From an uncultured Roseiflexaceae bacterium (GTDB lineage Bacteria > Chloroflexota > Chloroflexia > Chloroflexales > Roseiflexaceae), in the NCBI GenBank assembly GCA_937974195.1, contig CALJIC010000228.1, positions 1-64,000 on the forward strand: a stretch of 64,000 bases of DNA, in the 5' to 3' direction. Both the position numbers and the translations under genes were made by a program. The notes below the pieces were generated by a model. It was given only the letters and a program-made list of their open reading frames with translations. It was not told the origin of the DNA and did not search any database. This document shows, piece by piece, positions 8,421 to 17,476 of the stretch (position 1 is its first letter; each line of letters begins with the position of its first letter).

Positions 8421-9263
8421 ATGAGCGAGCCCGAGAACAACGACACAGAGTTCCAGAACGTGCTCCGCAGCTTGGAGTCGCAGTCCCTGGGCGGCGGGCC
8501 GGCCGGCCCGCCGGATGGGATGGCGGGCGCGAGGCCGAGCGTGCGGGTGCGCGTTCCGCTCGTCGTCGGGGCGCCGTGGGCGGCGCGGGCGCTGCTGGTG
8601 CTGAACATCGTCATCTTCGCCCTGCCGTGGCTGCTGAGCGTGGCGACCGGCCAGCCGTTCGACCTGTTCGTGCTGGCGCTGGGCGCCAAGGACAACCAGG
8701 CGATCGCTCTGGGCGGCGAGTACTACCGCTTCCTGACGGCGATGTTTCTGCACGGTGGGCCGGCGCACATCGCCTTCAACTCCTGGGCCCTGTACGCGCT
8801 GGGGTTCGAGACGGAGCGGGTCTACGGCACGCCGCGCTTCCTGGTGCTGTACCTGCTGGCCGGCCTGGGGGGCGGCGTGGCGTCCTACGCCCTCAACCCG
8901 AACCCGTCGGTCGGCGCGTCGGGCGCGATCTTCGGCCTGATCGGCGCGCTGGGCGCCTTCTACTACGTGGCGCGCAAGGTCCTCGGGGGGATCGCGCGCG
9001 AGCAGCTCGGCAGCCTGGTGTTCATCACTCTGATCAACATCGGCCTGGGCCTGACGACGCCCTCGATCGACAACAACGCCCATATCGGCGGGCTGGTGAC
9101 GGGGGCGCTGGCCGGGTGGCTGCTGGCGCCGCGCTTCGTGGTAGAGGCGCGCATCTACCCGCCGCGCATCAGCCGGCGCCCGCTGCCGCTCGGCTGGGCC
9201 GGGGTGCTGGGGATATTCATCCTGCTGGTGATCTTGATCGCGGTGATACGGCCTCCGATGTGA
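8421..9263 (+). CDS. Rhomboid family intramembrane serine protease
   Basis: This polytopic membrane protease is 280 residues long. It has a cytoplasmic disordered N-terminus (about 1-50), then six or seven membrane segments. The catalytic dyad is clear: Ser167 in GASGAIFG and His221 in NNAHIGGLVTG. The upstream HGGPAHIAFN segment corresponds to the HxxxxHxxxN loop. It begins 2 bp after murD and is followed by ftsW, so it is a true member of this dcw operon. That is unusual and suggests a membrane-bound division or envelope protein as substrate; no substrate can be named from sequence. Confidence 0.9.
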   Translation: MSEPENNDTEFQNVLRSLESQSLGGGPAGPPDGMAGARPSVRVRVPLVVGAPWAARALLVLNIVIFALPWLLSVATGQPFDLFVLALGAKDNQAIALGGEYYRFLTAMFLHGGPAHIAFNSWALYALGFETERVYGTPRFLVLYLLAGLGGGVASYALNPNPSVGASGAIFGLIGALGAFYYVARKVLGGIAREQLGSLVFITLINIGLGLTTPSIDNNAHIGGLVTGALAGWLLAPRFVVEARIYPPRISRRPLPLGWAGVLGIFILLVILIAVIRPPM

Positions 9264-9378
9264 TGTGAGATGCTGCTGCCTGTTTGTGGTGATTGCGAAG
9301 GGCTGTAGTGAGAGACGGCCGGTATTTCCTGAGAACATGGCGAGTTACGGATTACAGGTCACGGAGAACGGGTGAGCC

Positions 9379-10644
9379 ATGGCAGAAACCGCTCGAGGCA
9401 AACCGGACTACCCGCTGCTGACCGTGGTGGGGGTGCTGGTGCCGATCGGCGTGGTGATGGTGTACAGCTCGTCGTTCGTCGACGCCTTCGCCAACCACGG
9501 CGACCAGCTCTACTACACCTGGCGGCAGCTGGCGGCAGCGATCATCGGCACGATGGCGATGCTGGTGGTCCAGCGGCTCGACTACCGCGTGTGGCGCCGC
9601 TACTCGGTTCACCTGATGGCGGTGACGCTGTTCCTGCTGGTGCTGACGCTGCTGCTGCCCAAGAACTTCACCGAGGTGAACGGGGCGCGGAGCTGGATCC
9701 GGATCGGCTCCTTCAGCATGCAGCCGTCGGAGATCGCCAAGCTAGCGCTGGTGGTGTACTTCGCGGACTGGCTCTCGCGGCGCGGCGAGAAGCTGACGAA
9801 CGTCACCTACGGCCTGGTGCCGTTCGCGGTGATGCTCGGGATCGTCTGCGGGCTGGTGATGCTCGGGGGCGACCTGGGCACGACGATCGTGCTGGTGGTG
9901 ATCGCTGGGATAGTGTACTTCGCGGCGGGCGCCAGCCTGCTGCACATCGCCGGCGCGGGGCTGCTGTCGGCGGGCGCCTTCTGGGCGATGGTCAACGTGG
10001 CCTCCTACCGCCAGGAGCGCATCGCCGCCTGGCTCGACCCGTTCGCGCACTACCTGGGCGCGGGCTACCAGCCGGTCCACGCGCTCTACGCGCTGGGGAG
10101 CGGCGGCCTGTTCGGCGTCGGCATCGGCCAGGCGCGCCAGAAGTTCATGTGGCTGCCGCAGGCCCACACCGACACGATCTTCGCGATCATCGGCGAGGAG
10201 TTCGGCCTGGTCGGGACGCTGTTCATCGTGACCTGCTTCCTGGTGATCGCCTACCGCGGGCTGCGGATCGCCGGGCGGGCGCCCGAGCCGTTCGCGGCGC
10301 TGGTGGCGGTGGGGCTGACGGCCTGGCTGGTGTTCCAGGCGCTGATCAACATCGCGGTGGTGACCACGCTGCTGCCATTCACCGGGCTGACGCTGCCGCT
10401 GCTGAGCTACGGCGGCACCTCGCTGGTGATGACGATGGTGGCGGTCGGCGTTCTGCTCAGCATCTCGCGCTCCATCAACAGCGCGCCAACTGTGGAGACT
10501 GATGATGGCTTCCGAACCGCGCGGCGGCTCGCGCCGGCAGCCTCCGCTGTGGCTGGTTGGTGGCGGGACCGGCGGCCACGTGTACCCGGCGCTGACCGTC
10601 GCCGCGGCGCTCAGCGGCGCTGGGGGCGGATCGGCTCACGCTAG
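9379..10644 (+). CDS. ftsW: SEDS peptidoglycan glycosyltransferase FtsW
   Basis: FtsW polymerises lipid II glycan strands at the septum together with the class B PBP. It has 421 residues and ten predicted membrane segments. SEDS signatures are present: NGARSWIRIG, MQPSEIAKLA, LGGDLGTT, ARQKFMWLPQAHTD with FAIIGEEFG, and the C-terminal LPLLSYGGTS. The conserved family ends near SISRSIN (about residue 368). Here the frame stays open for another 50 or so basic residues to a TAG at 10642, overlapping murG by 143 bp including the codons of its GGTGGH motif. The GAGCC before the ATG is a weak ribosome binding site. Confidence 0.95.
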   Translation: MAETARGKPDYPLLTVVGVLVPIGVVMVYSSSFVDAFANHGDQLYYTWRQLAAAIIGTMAMLVVQRLDYRVWRRYSVHLMAVTLFLLVLTLLLPKNFTEVNGARSWIRIGSFSMQPSEIAKLALVVYFADWLSRRGEKLTNVTYGLVPFAVMLGIVCGLVMLGGDLGTTIVLVVIAGIVYFAAGASLLHIAGAGLLSAGAFWAMVNVASYRQERIAAWLDPFAHYLGAGYQPVHALYALGSGGLFGVGIGQARQKFMWLPQAHTDTIFAIIGEEFGLVGTLFIVTCFLVIAYRGLRIAGRAPEPFAALVAVGLTAWLVFQALINIAVVTTLLPFTGLTLPLLSYGGTSLVMTMVAVGVLLSISRSINSAPTVETDDGFRTARRLAPAASAVAGWWRDRRPRVPGADRRRGAQRRWGRIGSR

Positions 10645-11818
10645 CGACGCAGGGGCCGCCGATTCTGGACTGGAGGTGCCCGGAGCAGATGTGGCGCCGG
10701 CTGCCCGCAGGCCGCCGCTGGTCTATGTGGGCAGCGCGGACGGCATGGAGGCGGGGATCGTCCGCCGCGAGAGCGACCTGCCCTTCTACGCCGTCCCGGC
10801 CGCGGCGCTGCGCGGGCGGAACCCGCTGGCGCTGGCGCGCAACGCCGGCACGCTGGCGCGCGGCACGCTCGTGGCGCGGCGGCTCATCGCCAGCGAGCGG
10901 CCGGGGGCGATCCTCGGCACCGGCGGGTATGTGTGCGTGCCGGTGTTCCTGGCGGCCCGCGCTATGGGCGTCCCGACGATGGTGTTCCTGCCGGACGTGG
11001 TGCCCGGCCTGGCGGTGCGGTTCCTCTCGCGGCTGGCGACCGTGACCGCCTGCTCGGTGGAGGACTCGGCGCGCTACTTTCGGCGGCCGCCGGCCGTCAC
11101 CGGCTACCCGGCCCGCCCGGAGCTCTTCGCGCTGGACCGGGCGGCGTGCCGGGAGGCCTTCGGGCTCGCGGAGGGGCTGCCGACCGTGCTGGTGACCGGC
11201 GGGAGCCGCGGCGCGCGGAGCATCAACAGGGCGATCGCGGCGCTGCTGCCGCACCTGCTTCCGATCGCGCAGGTGATCCACGTGTGCGGCCGCGAGGGGG
11301 ACGAGACGTGGCTGCGCGAGGCGGCGGCGCAGTTACCGGAGACGCTGAGGCGGCGTTACTATCTGTATGCGTACCTGCACAGCGAACAGCGGGACACAGC
11401 GCCGGTCGCGGCTGGGGTGCCGGATCTCGCCCCGCCCAGCCGCCCCGTCGCCCCGTCGATGGTGGCGGCGTTCGGCGCGGCCGACCTGGTGGTCTGCCGG
11501 AGCGGCGCGTCGACGCTGGGCGAGCTGCCGGCGGCCGGGCTGCCGGGCGTGCTGGTCCCGTACCCGTACGTCAACCAGGACGAGAACGCTGACTTCCTGG
11601 TGCGCCGCGGCGCCGCGCTGAAGATCCGCGACAGCGAGATGCTCGGCGGCGCGCGGCCGGAGGAAGGGCCGCTCTTCCGAGCGGTACGACGCCTGATTGA
11701 GGACGTGAACGAACGAGGCAGGATGGCGGAGCGAAGCCGCGCGCTGGCGCGGCCGGATGCGGCCCGGCGCCTTGCGCAGCTGCTCCTGCATCTCGCAGCC
11801 GAGGGAACCCACGCATGA
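10502..11818 (+). CDS. murG: Lipid II synthase MurG (GlcNAc transferase)
   Basis: MurG transfers GlcNAc from UDP-GlcNAc to lipid I at the inner membrane face. Motifs: GGGTGGHVYPAL near the N-terminus, GTGGYVCVPV, VTGGSRGARSIN and CRSGASTLGELPAAGLPGVLVPYPY (acceptor and UDP-sugar binding regions; read as shorter adjoining pieces). At 438 residues it is about 70-80 longer than usual because of two low-complexity Ala/Gly/Pro inserts, about residues 39-70 and 297-323. The start at 10502 (ATG ATG) lies inside ftsW; a start after the overlap would lose GGTGGH. The gene ends in an ATGA overlap with the next. Confidence 0.93.
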   Translation: MMASEPRGGSRRQPPLWLVGGGTGGHVYPALTVAAALSGAGGGSAHASDAGAADSGLEVPGADVAPAARRPPLVYVGSADGMEAGIVRRESDLPFYAVPAAALRGRNPLALARNAGTLARGTLVARRLIASERPGAILGTGGYVCVPVFLAARAMGVPTMVFLPDVVPGLAVRFLSRLATVTACSVEDSARYFRRPPAVTGYPARPELFALDRAACREAFGLAEGLPTVLVTGGSRGARSINRAIAALLPHLLPIAQVIHVCGREGDETWLREAAAQLPETLRRRYYLYAYLHSEQRDTAPVAAGVPDLAPPSRPVAPSMVAAFGAADLVVCRSGASTLGELPAAGLPGVLVPYPYVNQDENADFLVRRGAALKIRDSEMLGGARPEEGPLFRAVRRLIEDVNERGRMAERSRALARPDAARRLAQLLLHLAAEGTHA

Positions 11819-12477
11819 GACTCGAGAACGGGCTACTGATCATCGACCTAACCGGCTCGCTCGTCACGCTGCTGATCCTGACGTTCTGGACCGCGCTCGG
11901 GTGGACGCGGGGCTTTCGCTACATCCTGACGATCGCGCTGTTCACGACTCTCGGGTACCTGCTCTCGGTCCGCGCCGACGTGATCGTCAGTCTGGTCAAC
12001 GGGCTGTACAGCTTCATCGTCAGGTTCTTCAACTTCATCAGCCCGGTGATCGCGGGGATCCTGCCGGCGCCGCCGATCGTGCCGGCCAACGCCGAGGCGC
12101 CGCTGCTGCTGCGGGTGGTGGTGTTCGTGATCATGGTGGCGGTGGGCATTGGATGGACCGGGCCGTGGGAGGGGCAGCCGATGCGCGGCTGGAGCGGCTC
12201 CCGGCAGCTCAGGCTGCTCGGCGGACTCACCGGGCTGTACTCCGGCATCCTGATCATCAGCGCGACGGCGGTGTTCTGGGCGGCGGGCCGCGGGCTGGTG
12301 AGCTTCCCGCCCAGCCTGACAGTGATCCTGAACAGCCTGCCGACCTTCGCGGCGACGATCCCGGTGTTCCTGGCGGCGTTTATCTTCCTGCTCCTGATCG
12401 TCAGCCTCTCGGTGTTCCTGAACGGCCTGAGGCCGGCGGCGTCCGGCGGAGGCGGCGGGGGCGGGGCGAGGAGATAG
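11815..12477 (+). CDS. Polytopic membrane protein of unknown function in the dcw cluster
   Basis: The 220-residue protein has about five hydrophobic segments (roughly 12-30, 33-52, 58-80, 97-114, 137-160 and 180-203) and ends in a Gly/Arg-rich tail. The arrangement is loosely like CvpA-type proteins, but I do not recognise the family with confidence. The start overlaps the murG stop by 4 bp (ATGA), and murC begins 2 bp after its stop, so expression is translationally coupled to lipid II synthesis. A role in envelope or division physiology is an inference from this position only. Confidence 0.75.
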   Translation: MRLENGLLIIDLTGSLVTLLILTFWTALGWTRGFRYILTIALFTTLGYLLSVRADVIVSLVNGLYSFIVRFFNFISPVIAGILPAPPIVPANAEAPLLLRVVVFVIMVAVGIGWTGPWEGQPMRGWSGSRQLRLLGGLTGLYSGILIISATAVFWAAGRGLVSFPPSLTVILNSLPTFAATIPVFLAAFIFLLLIVSLSVFLNGLRPAASGGGGGGGARR

Positions 12478-12479
12478 CG

Positions 12480-13901
12480 GTGCGCTACCACATCGTCGGC
12501 ATCGCGGGCGCGGGCATGAGCGCCATCGCCCACATCCTGCTGGACCAGGGCCACGAGGTGCAGGGCTCGGACGCGCAGCGCGGGCCGCTGGCCGCGGCCC
12601 TCGAGCGCCGCGGGGCGCTGGTGCTCCAGGGGCACGCCGCGGAGCACGTCGCGGGCGCCGATGCGCTGGTGGCGACCTCGGCGGTGCGGGACGACCACGT
12701 GGAGCTGCGCGCCGCCCGCGAGCGCGGCATCCCGGTGCTGCGGCGCGCCGACCTGTGGCGCGAGTGGTCGCAGCAGCGCGAGGTGGTGGCGGTGGCCGGC
12801 ACCCACGGCAAGACCACCACGACGGCGCTGATCGCGCTGGCGCTCAGCAGGGCCGGGGTGAACCCGGGCTTCCTGGTGGGCGGCGAGGTGCCGGACCTGG
12901 GGACGAACGCCCGCTGGGGCGACCCGCAGGCGCCGCTGGTGGTGGAGGCCGACGAGTACGCCCGCACCTTCCTGGCGCTCGCGCCGAAGCTGGCGGTGAT
13001 CACCAACGTCGAGTGGGACCACGTGGACATCTACCCGACGCCGGAGGAGTACGAGGCGGCCTTCCGCGCGTTCGCCCGCTCGGTGCCCGACCCGCGCCGG
13101 CTGATCGTCTGTGGGGACGACGCGGGGGCGCTGCGGGCGGCCGACGAGCCGCGGGCGGTGCAGTACGGCCTTGACGATGCGGTGGCGAACGACCCGGCCT
13201 CCTGCCGGCTGGCGCCGCTGGACTGGACCGGCGCGCGGGTGCGCTCCGAGGGCGACCGGACGCGCTTCGAGGTGTGGCGCTACAGCCAGGCGACGTTCGC
13301 GACGAGCCTGCTGGGGATCTACACGATGCGGCTGGCGGGCGCGCACAACGTCCGCAACGCGCTGGCGGCGATCGCGGCCTGCACGGCGCTCGGCGTGCCG
13401 CAGGACGCCATCCGCGCCGCGCTGGAGGACTACCGCGGGACGAAGCGGCGCTTCGAGCTGAAGGGCGAGGCCGGCGGCGTGACTGTGGTGGACGACTACG
13501 CGCACCACCCGACCGAGGCGCGCGTCAACCTGGCCGCGGCGCGGGCGCGCTTCCCGGGCCGGCGAATCGTGGCCTACCTGCAGCCGCACACCTACTCGCG
13601 CACGGCCGCGCTGATGGACGAGTGGGCCGAGGCGTTCGGCGACGCGGACGTGGTGCGGATCGGGGCGGTCTACGCGGCCCGCGAGGCGGAGGTGCCCGGC
13701 GTCAGCGCCGAGGCGCTGGCCAGGCGCATTCGTCACGCGGACGTGCAGCCGCTGGGCGGGGTGGAGCAGGCGGCGGAGGCGCTGCTCGAGCTGCTGCGGC
13801 CTGGCGACGTGCTGCTGACGCTCGGCGCCGGCGATGGGTACCGGGTGGGGGAGCTGGTGCTCGACCGCCTGCGCGCCGCCCACGAGAACGTGCCGGGGTG
13901 A
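12480..13901 (+). CDS. murC: UDP-N-acetylmuramate--L-alanine ligase MurC
   Basis: MurC adds L-Ala to UDP-MurNAc, the first peptide step. It has 473 residues. The N-terminal fold has VGIAGAGMSAIAHIL, then the P-loop AGTHGKTTTTA with K111, EADEYARTF, NVEWDHVDIYP, and the C-terminal DDYAHHPTEA and PHTYSRT motifs. The GTG at 12480 is chosen because GAGGAGAT lies 6-13 nt upstream and the Rossmann motif follows at once. Gene order (murC after ftsW-murG) matches many Gram-positive and Chloroflexota clusters. Confidence 0.95.
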   Translation: MRYHIVGIAGAGMSAIAHILLDQGHEVQGSDAQRGPLAAALERRGALVLQGHAAEHVAGADALVATSAVRDDHVELRAARERGIPVLRRADLWREWSQQREVVAVAGTHGKTTTTALIALALSRAGVNPGFLVGGEVPDLGTNARWGDPQAPLVVEADEYARTFLALAPKLAVITNVEWDHVDIYPTPEEYEAAFRAFARSVPDPRRLIVCGDDAGALRAADEPRAVQYGLDDAVANDPASCRLAPLDWTGARVRSEGDRTRFEVWRYSQATFATSLLGIYTMRLAGAHNVRNALAAIAACTALGVPQDAIRAALEDYRGTKRRFELKGEAGGVTVVDDYAHHPTEARVNLAAARARFPGRRIVAYLQPHTYSRTAALMDEWAEAFGDADVVRIGAVYAAREAEVPGVSAEALARRIRHADVQPLGGVEQAAEALLELLRPGDVLLTLGAGDGYRVGELVLDRLRAAHENVPG

Positions 13902-13971
13902 TGCGGGCGGGGCGCCGCTTCGACACTGCTGAGACGCGCGGCGTGGGACGTAGAACGCTGGGTGGTGGATC

Positions 13972-15240
13972 GTGGCCAACGACGACAACGCAGCATTCCA
14001 CCGGATGGTGGCCGCGGAGCTGGCGGCGCGCTACCTGAGCGACGAGGGCGCGCCCGCCGGGTGGCGCGAGACGCAGACCTGGCACTGGGAGCAGGCCGGC
14101 GCCTTCGCCGAGGCCACCGGGAGCGCGCTGGACGTGGCCGAGCAGCGCGTGGCGCGTATGGACTTCGTCGGGGCGCGGCAGTGGGCCGAGCGCGCGCTGG
14201 CGCTGATCGAGCGGCTGGAGGACCAGGACCGCCGCACCTACGAGCTGCGCGCCTACGCCCTGGCGCTCGCGGTGCTTGAGTTCGGCGGCCAGTACCGCGA
14301 GGCGCTGGAGTACGCGCGGCGCATGGTGCGGGTCGCGCGGCGCACCGAGAACCCGGGGGCCACGGCGCGGGCCTACCTGGCGCTCGGCAGGATGCAGCGT
14401 GAGCTCGGCCAGCTCGCGGCGGCCGAGACGACGATGCAGCAGGCGCTCGCGTTCGCCGAGCGCGACGAGCGCAGCGACCTGGAGGCGGACGTGCGGCTCC
14501 ACCTGGCCAAGGTCCACCAGCTCCAGGGGCGGCACCTCGAGGCGCTGCAGGAGCTCCAGCTGGCGCGCGAGGGCCAGGAGCAGGCCGACGACAAGATCAA
14601 GCTGGCGCGCATTCTGACTGGCATCGGCGATGTATACCGCGTGCTGGGGTCGAGCCGCGAGGCGCTGACGTTCTACACGCGGGCGCTGAGCCTCGAGCAG
14701 GGGCGCGGCAGCCTGCTCGGCCAGGCGATCCTGAAGGACAAGCTGGCGCTGGTGCTGATGGACCAGGGCAAGCTGCTGGACGCGCTCGCGTCGGCCGAGG
14801 AGAGCCTGCGCCTGCGCGAGCGGCTCAACGACGCCGTCGGCCAGGCGCGGTCGCACAATGTGCTCGGGACGATCCAGCGGCGCCTGGGGCGGCACACGGA
14901 GGCGTTCAGCTCGTTCGACCGGGCGCGCGAGCTGGAGGAGCTGGCGCAGAACCCGCGCGGCCTGTGCATCGCGCTGCTGCACCTCGGGGACGCCGCCAGG
15001 ACGCTGCGGCGCCCGCGGCAGGCGCGCGATCACTACACCCGCGCGCTCTCGATCGCCCGGCGCGACGGGGACCAGATCGGCCTGGCGCGCTCGCTGGAGC
15101 GGCTCGGGGACATGCTGCACGAGGCGGGCAAGCCCGAGGACGCGGCGGTGTGCTGGGCCGAGGCGCTCGAGATCCGCGAGCTGCTGCGGCACTCGGAGGA
15201 GGCCGAGCAGCTGCGGCAGCGGCTGCGGAGGAAGCCCTGA
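13972..15240 (+). CDS. TPR-repeat protein between murC and murB
   Basis: The 422-residue soluble protein is made almost entirely of about eight to nine TPR-like helical hairpins spaced by roughly 40 residues (LRAYALALAVLEFGG, ARAYLALGRMQRELG, KLARILTGIGDVYRVLG, ARSHNVLGTIQRRLG and ARSLERLGDMLHEAG are repeat cores). No enzymatic domain, signal peptide or membrane segment is seen. It starts with GTG 70 bp after murC, and murB follows 58 bp later. TPR arrays are protein-binding scaffolds, so it may tether cell-wall or division enzymes; its exact role is unknown. An alternative is a signalling TPR protein with no tie to division. Confidence 0.85.
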   Translation: MANDDNAAFHRMVAAELAARYLSDEGAPAGWRETQTWHWEQAGAFAEATGSALDVAEQRVARMDFVGARQWAERALALIERLEDQDRRTYELRAYALALAVLEFGGQYREALEYARRMVRVARRTENPGATARAYLALGRMQRELGQLAAAETTMQQALAFAERDERSDLEADVRLHLAKVHQLQGRHLEALQELQLAREGQEQADDKIKLARILTGIGDVYRVLGSSREALTFYTRALSLEQGRGSLLGQAILKDKLALVLMDQGKLLDALASAEESLRLRERLNDAVGQARSHNVLGTIQRRLGRHTEAFSSFDRARELEELAQNPRGLCIALLHLGDAARTLRRPRQARDHYTRALSIARRDGDQIGLARSLERLGDMLHEAGKPEDAAVCWAEALEIRELLRHSEEAEQLRQRLRRKP

Positions 15241-15298
15241 TCCACGGAGGGCGCGGATCAGCCGACGTACGGGCGCAGCGTGCTGCGCCCCAGACGAT

Positions 15299-16183
15299 AT
15301 GCGACTAAACGTGATTGAAAACGAGCCGCTGGCGAAATATACCTCCTGGCGCATCGGCGGGCCGGCGCGCTACCTCGTGAACGCGGCCACGCCCGCCGAG
15401 CTGCGCGAGGCCCTGCGCTGGGCGGCCGAGCGGGAGCTGCCCGCCTTCCTGCTCGGCGGCGGCACGAACGTGCTGGTGCGCGACGCCGGGTGGCCGGGCC
15501 TGGTCATCCGCTACCGGGCGCAGGAGCTGCGGGTCGAGGACGACGGCGAGCAGGCGCGGGCGTGGATCGCCGCCGGCGCCCCGATGGCCGGGACGGCCCG
15601 GCGGCTGGCGCGCCAGGGCTGGGCCGGGCTGGAGTGGGCCGAGGGGCTGCCGGGGACGATCGGCGGGGCGGTGTTCGGCAACGCCGGGTGCTACGGCGGC
15701 GATGTGGCCTCCACGCTGATCCGCGCCTGGCTGCTGGTGGGCGACGAGGTCGAGGAGTGGCCGGTGGAGCGGCTGGGCTACGGCTACCGGTCGAGCGTCC
15801 TCAAGAGCCACGGGCCGCAGCCCTCCGGCGCCCGCCCGATCGTCCTGGCCGCCGAGTTCCGCCTGCGCCGCGAGGACCCGGCCGTGCTGCGCGAGCGGAT
15901 GGAGCGCACTGCGGAGCAGCGCAAGAGCAAGACGCCCTGGGGCTCCTCGTGCGGGAGCGTGTTCAAGAACCCTCCGGGCGACAGCGCGGGCAGGCTGATC
16001 GAGGCGGCCGGCCTGAAGGGCACCCGCGTGGGGGCGGCCGAGATCGCCCAGAAGCACGCCAACTATATCGTCAACCTCGGCGGCGCCTCCAGCGACGATG
16101 TGCTGCGGCTGATCGAGATCGCCAGGGAGCGGGTGCTGAGCGCCTTCGGGGTGGCGCTGGAGCTTGAGGTGCAGATCGTCTGA
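15299..16183 (+). CDS. murB: UDP-N-acetylenolpyruvoylglucosamine reductase MurB (type II)
   Basis: MurB is a FAD- and NADPH-dependent reductase that makes UDP-MurNAc. It has 294 residues, the shorter type II length. FAD-binding motifs are YTSWRIGGPA, LLGGGTNVLV, and GLPGTIGGAVFGNAGCYG. The catalytic region SCGSVFKNP contains Ser220, followed by GRLIEAAGLKG and HANYIVN. The reading frame is open far upstream, but similarity begins at the ATG at 15299 (MRLNVIENEPLAKYTSW), so that start is used. Confidence 0.94.
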   Translation: MRLNVIENEPLAKYTSWRIGGPARYLVNAATPAELREALRWAAERELPAFLLGGGTNVLVRDAGWPGLVIRYRAQELRVEDDGEQARAWIAAGAPMAGTARRLARQGWAGLEWAEGLPGTIGGAVFGNAGCYGGDVASTLIRAWLLVGDEVEEWPVERLGYGYRSSVLKSHGPQPSGARPIVLAAEFRLRREDPAVLRERMERTAEQRKSKTPWGSSCGSVFKNPPGDSAGRLIEAAGLKGTRVGAAEIAQKHANYIVNLGGASSDDVLRLIEIARERVLSAFGVALELEVQIV

Positions 16184-16309
16184 TCGCGCGGTGCGATCTC
16201 GCGGGCTGCACATCGACGCCTGACAAGGCGGTGCGGTACGAGCTTGAAGGCGCGCTGGAACGCGCGAATCTGAGACCTTCCTAGCGTTCTTACGTGAGCG
16301 GAGCGAGCC

Positions 16310-17413
16310 GTGGCAGATAAGATCCGGGTCGGAGTCCTGTTTGGCGGCCAGTCGGGCGAGCATGAGGTCTCGCTGGTGTCGGCGCGGGCCGTGATCGATG
16401 GGCTGGACCGCGAGAAGTACGACGTCGTGCCGATCGGTATCACCAAGGAGGGCCGCTGGCTCGCCGGGCCCGACCCGCTCGGGGCCCTGGTGGCGATGGC
16501 CGACCGCGCCAAGCTGCCCTCGAGCATGAGCGTCGAGCCGGAGAGCAAGAGCGCGGCGCTGGCGATCGCCGAGAGCGCCTACGGGGCGCGCGAGCCGATC
16601 ACGCTCCTGCGCAGCGAGCAGGCGGTCGACGTGGTGTTCCCGGTGCTGCACGGGCCGATGGGCGAGGACGGCACGGTGCAGGGGCTGCTGGAGCTCGCGC
16701 AGGTGCCGTACGTCGGCTGCGGGGTGCTCGCCTCCGCGGTGGGCATGGACAAGGCGATGATGAAGGCCGCCTTCGCCGCCGCCGGCCTGCCGCTGCTTCC
16801 CTGGCTGCTGCTGCGGCGCGTGGATGTCGAGCGCGATATGGCCGCGGCGGTGGCGCAGGTCGAGGGCGCGCTGCGCTACCCGGTGTTCGTCAAGCCGGCC
16901 AACATGGGCAGCAGCGTGGGGATCACGAAGGCGGCCGATCGAGAGAGCCTGGAGCGCGGGCTGGCCGAGGCATGCCGCTACGACCGGCGCATCGTCGTGG
17001 AGCAGGGCATCCCGGCGCGCGAGATCGAGGTCAGCGTGCTCGGCAACGACGAGCCGGAGGCCAGCGTCCCCGGCGAGGTGGTGCCGGCCAACGAGTGGTA
17101 CGACTACGAGGCCAAGTACCTGAGCGATGCCTCGCAGATCTTGATCCCGGCGCCGATCGCGCCCGAGCTGGCCGCCCAGGTGCGCGAGCTGGCGGTGCGG
17201 GCCTTCATGGCGGTGGACGGCGCCGGGCTGGCGCGGGTGGACTTCCTGCTGGACCGCGAGAGCGGCGCGCTGTACCTCAACGAGGTCAACACCATGCCCG
17301 GCTTCACACCGGTGAGCATGTACGCCAAGATGTGGGAGGCGAGCGGGCTGAGCTACCCGGCTCTGCTGGACAAGCTCATCACGCTCGCGCTCGAGCGCCA
17401 CCGCGCCCGTTAG
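16310..17413 (+). CDS. ddl: D-alanine--D-alanine ligase
   Basis: Ddl is the ATP-grasp ligase that makes the dipeptide used by MurF. It has 367 residues. The N-terminal GGQSGEHEVSL motif is present; the central ATP-grasp residues include VFVKPANMGSSVGITKA. The omega-loop segment Y264-D-Y266-E-A-K269-Y270 contains the Y-K-Y pattern of D-Ala-D-Ala rather than D-Ala-D-Lac enzymes. The C-terminal metal ligands lie in ARVDFLLD and NEVNTMPGFT. The start is GTG at 16310. It lies between murB and ftsQ as in E. coli-type clusters. Confidence 0.95.
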   Translation: MADKIRVGVLFGGQSGEHEVSLVSARAVIDGLDREKYDVVPIGITKEGRWLAGPDPLGALVAMADRAKLPSSMSVEPESKSAALAIAESAYGAREPITLLRSEQAVDVVFPVLHGPMGEDGTVQGLLELAQVPYVGCGVLASAVGMDKAMMKAAFAAAGLPLLPWLLLRRVDVERDMAAAVAQVEGALRYPVFVKPANMGSSVGITKAADRESLERGLAEACRYDRRIVVEQGIPAREIEVSVLGNDEPEASVPGEVVPANEWYDYEAKYLSDASQILIPAPIAPELAAQVRELAVRAFMAVDGAGLARVDFLLDRESGALYLNEVNTMPGFTPVSMYAKMWEASGLSYPALLDKLITLALERHRAR

Positions 17414-17476
17414 CACGTCGGAACGTTTCGGTGGGCCGGAACGCTGTCCGCGCCGAAGCCGCTCAAGAGCGTGCAT

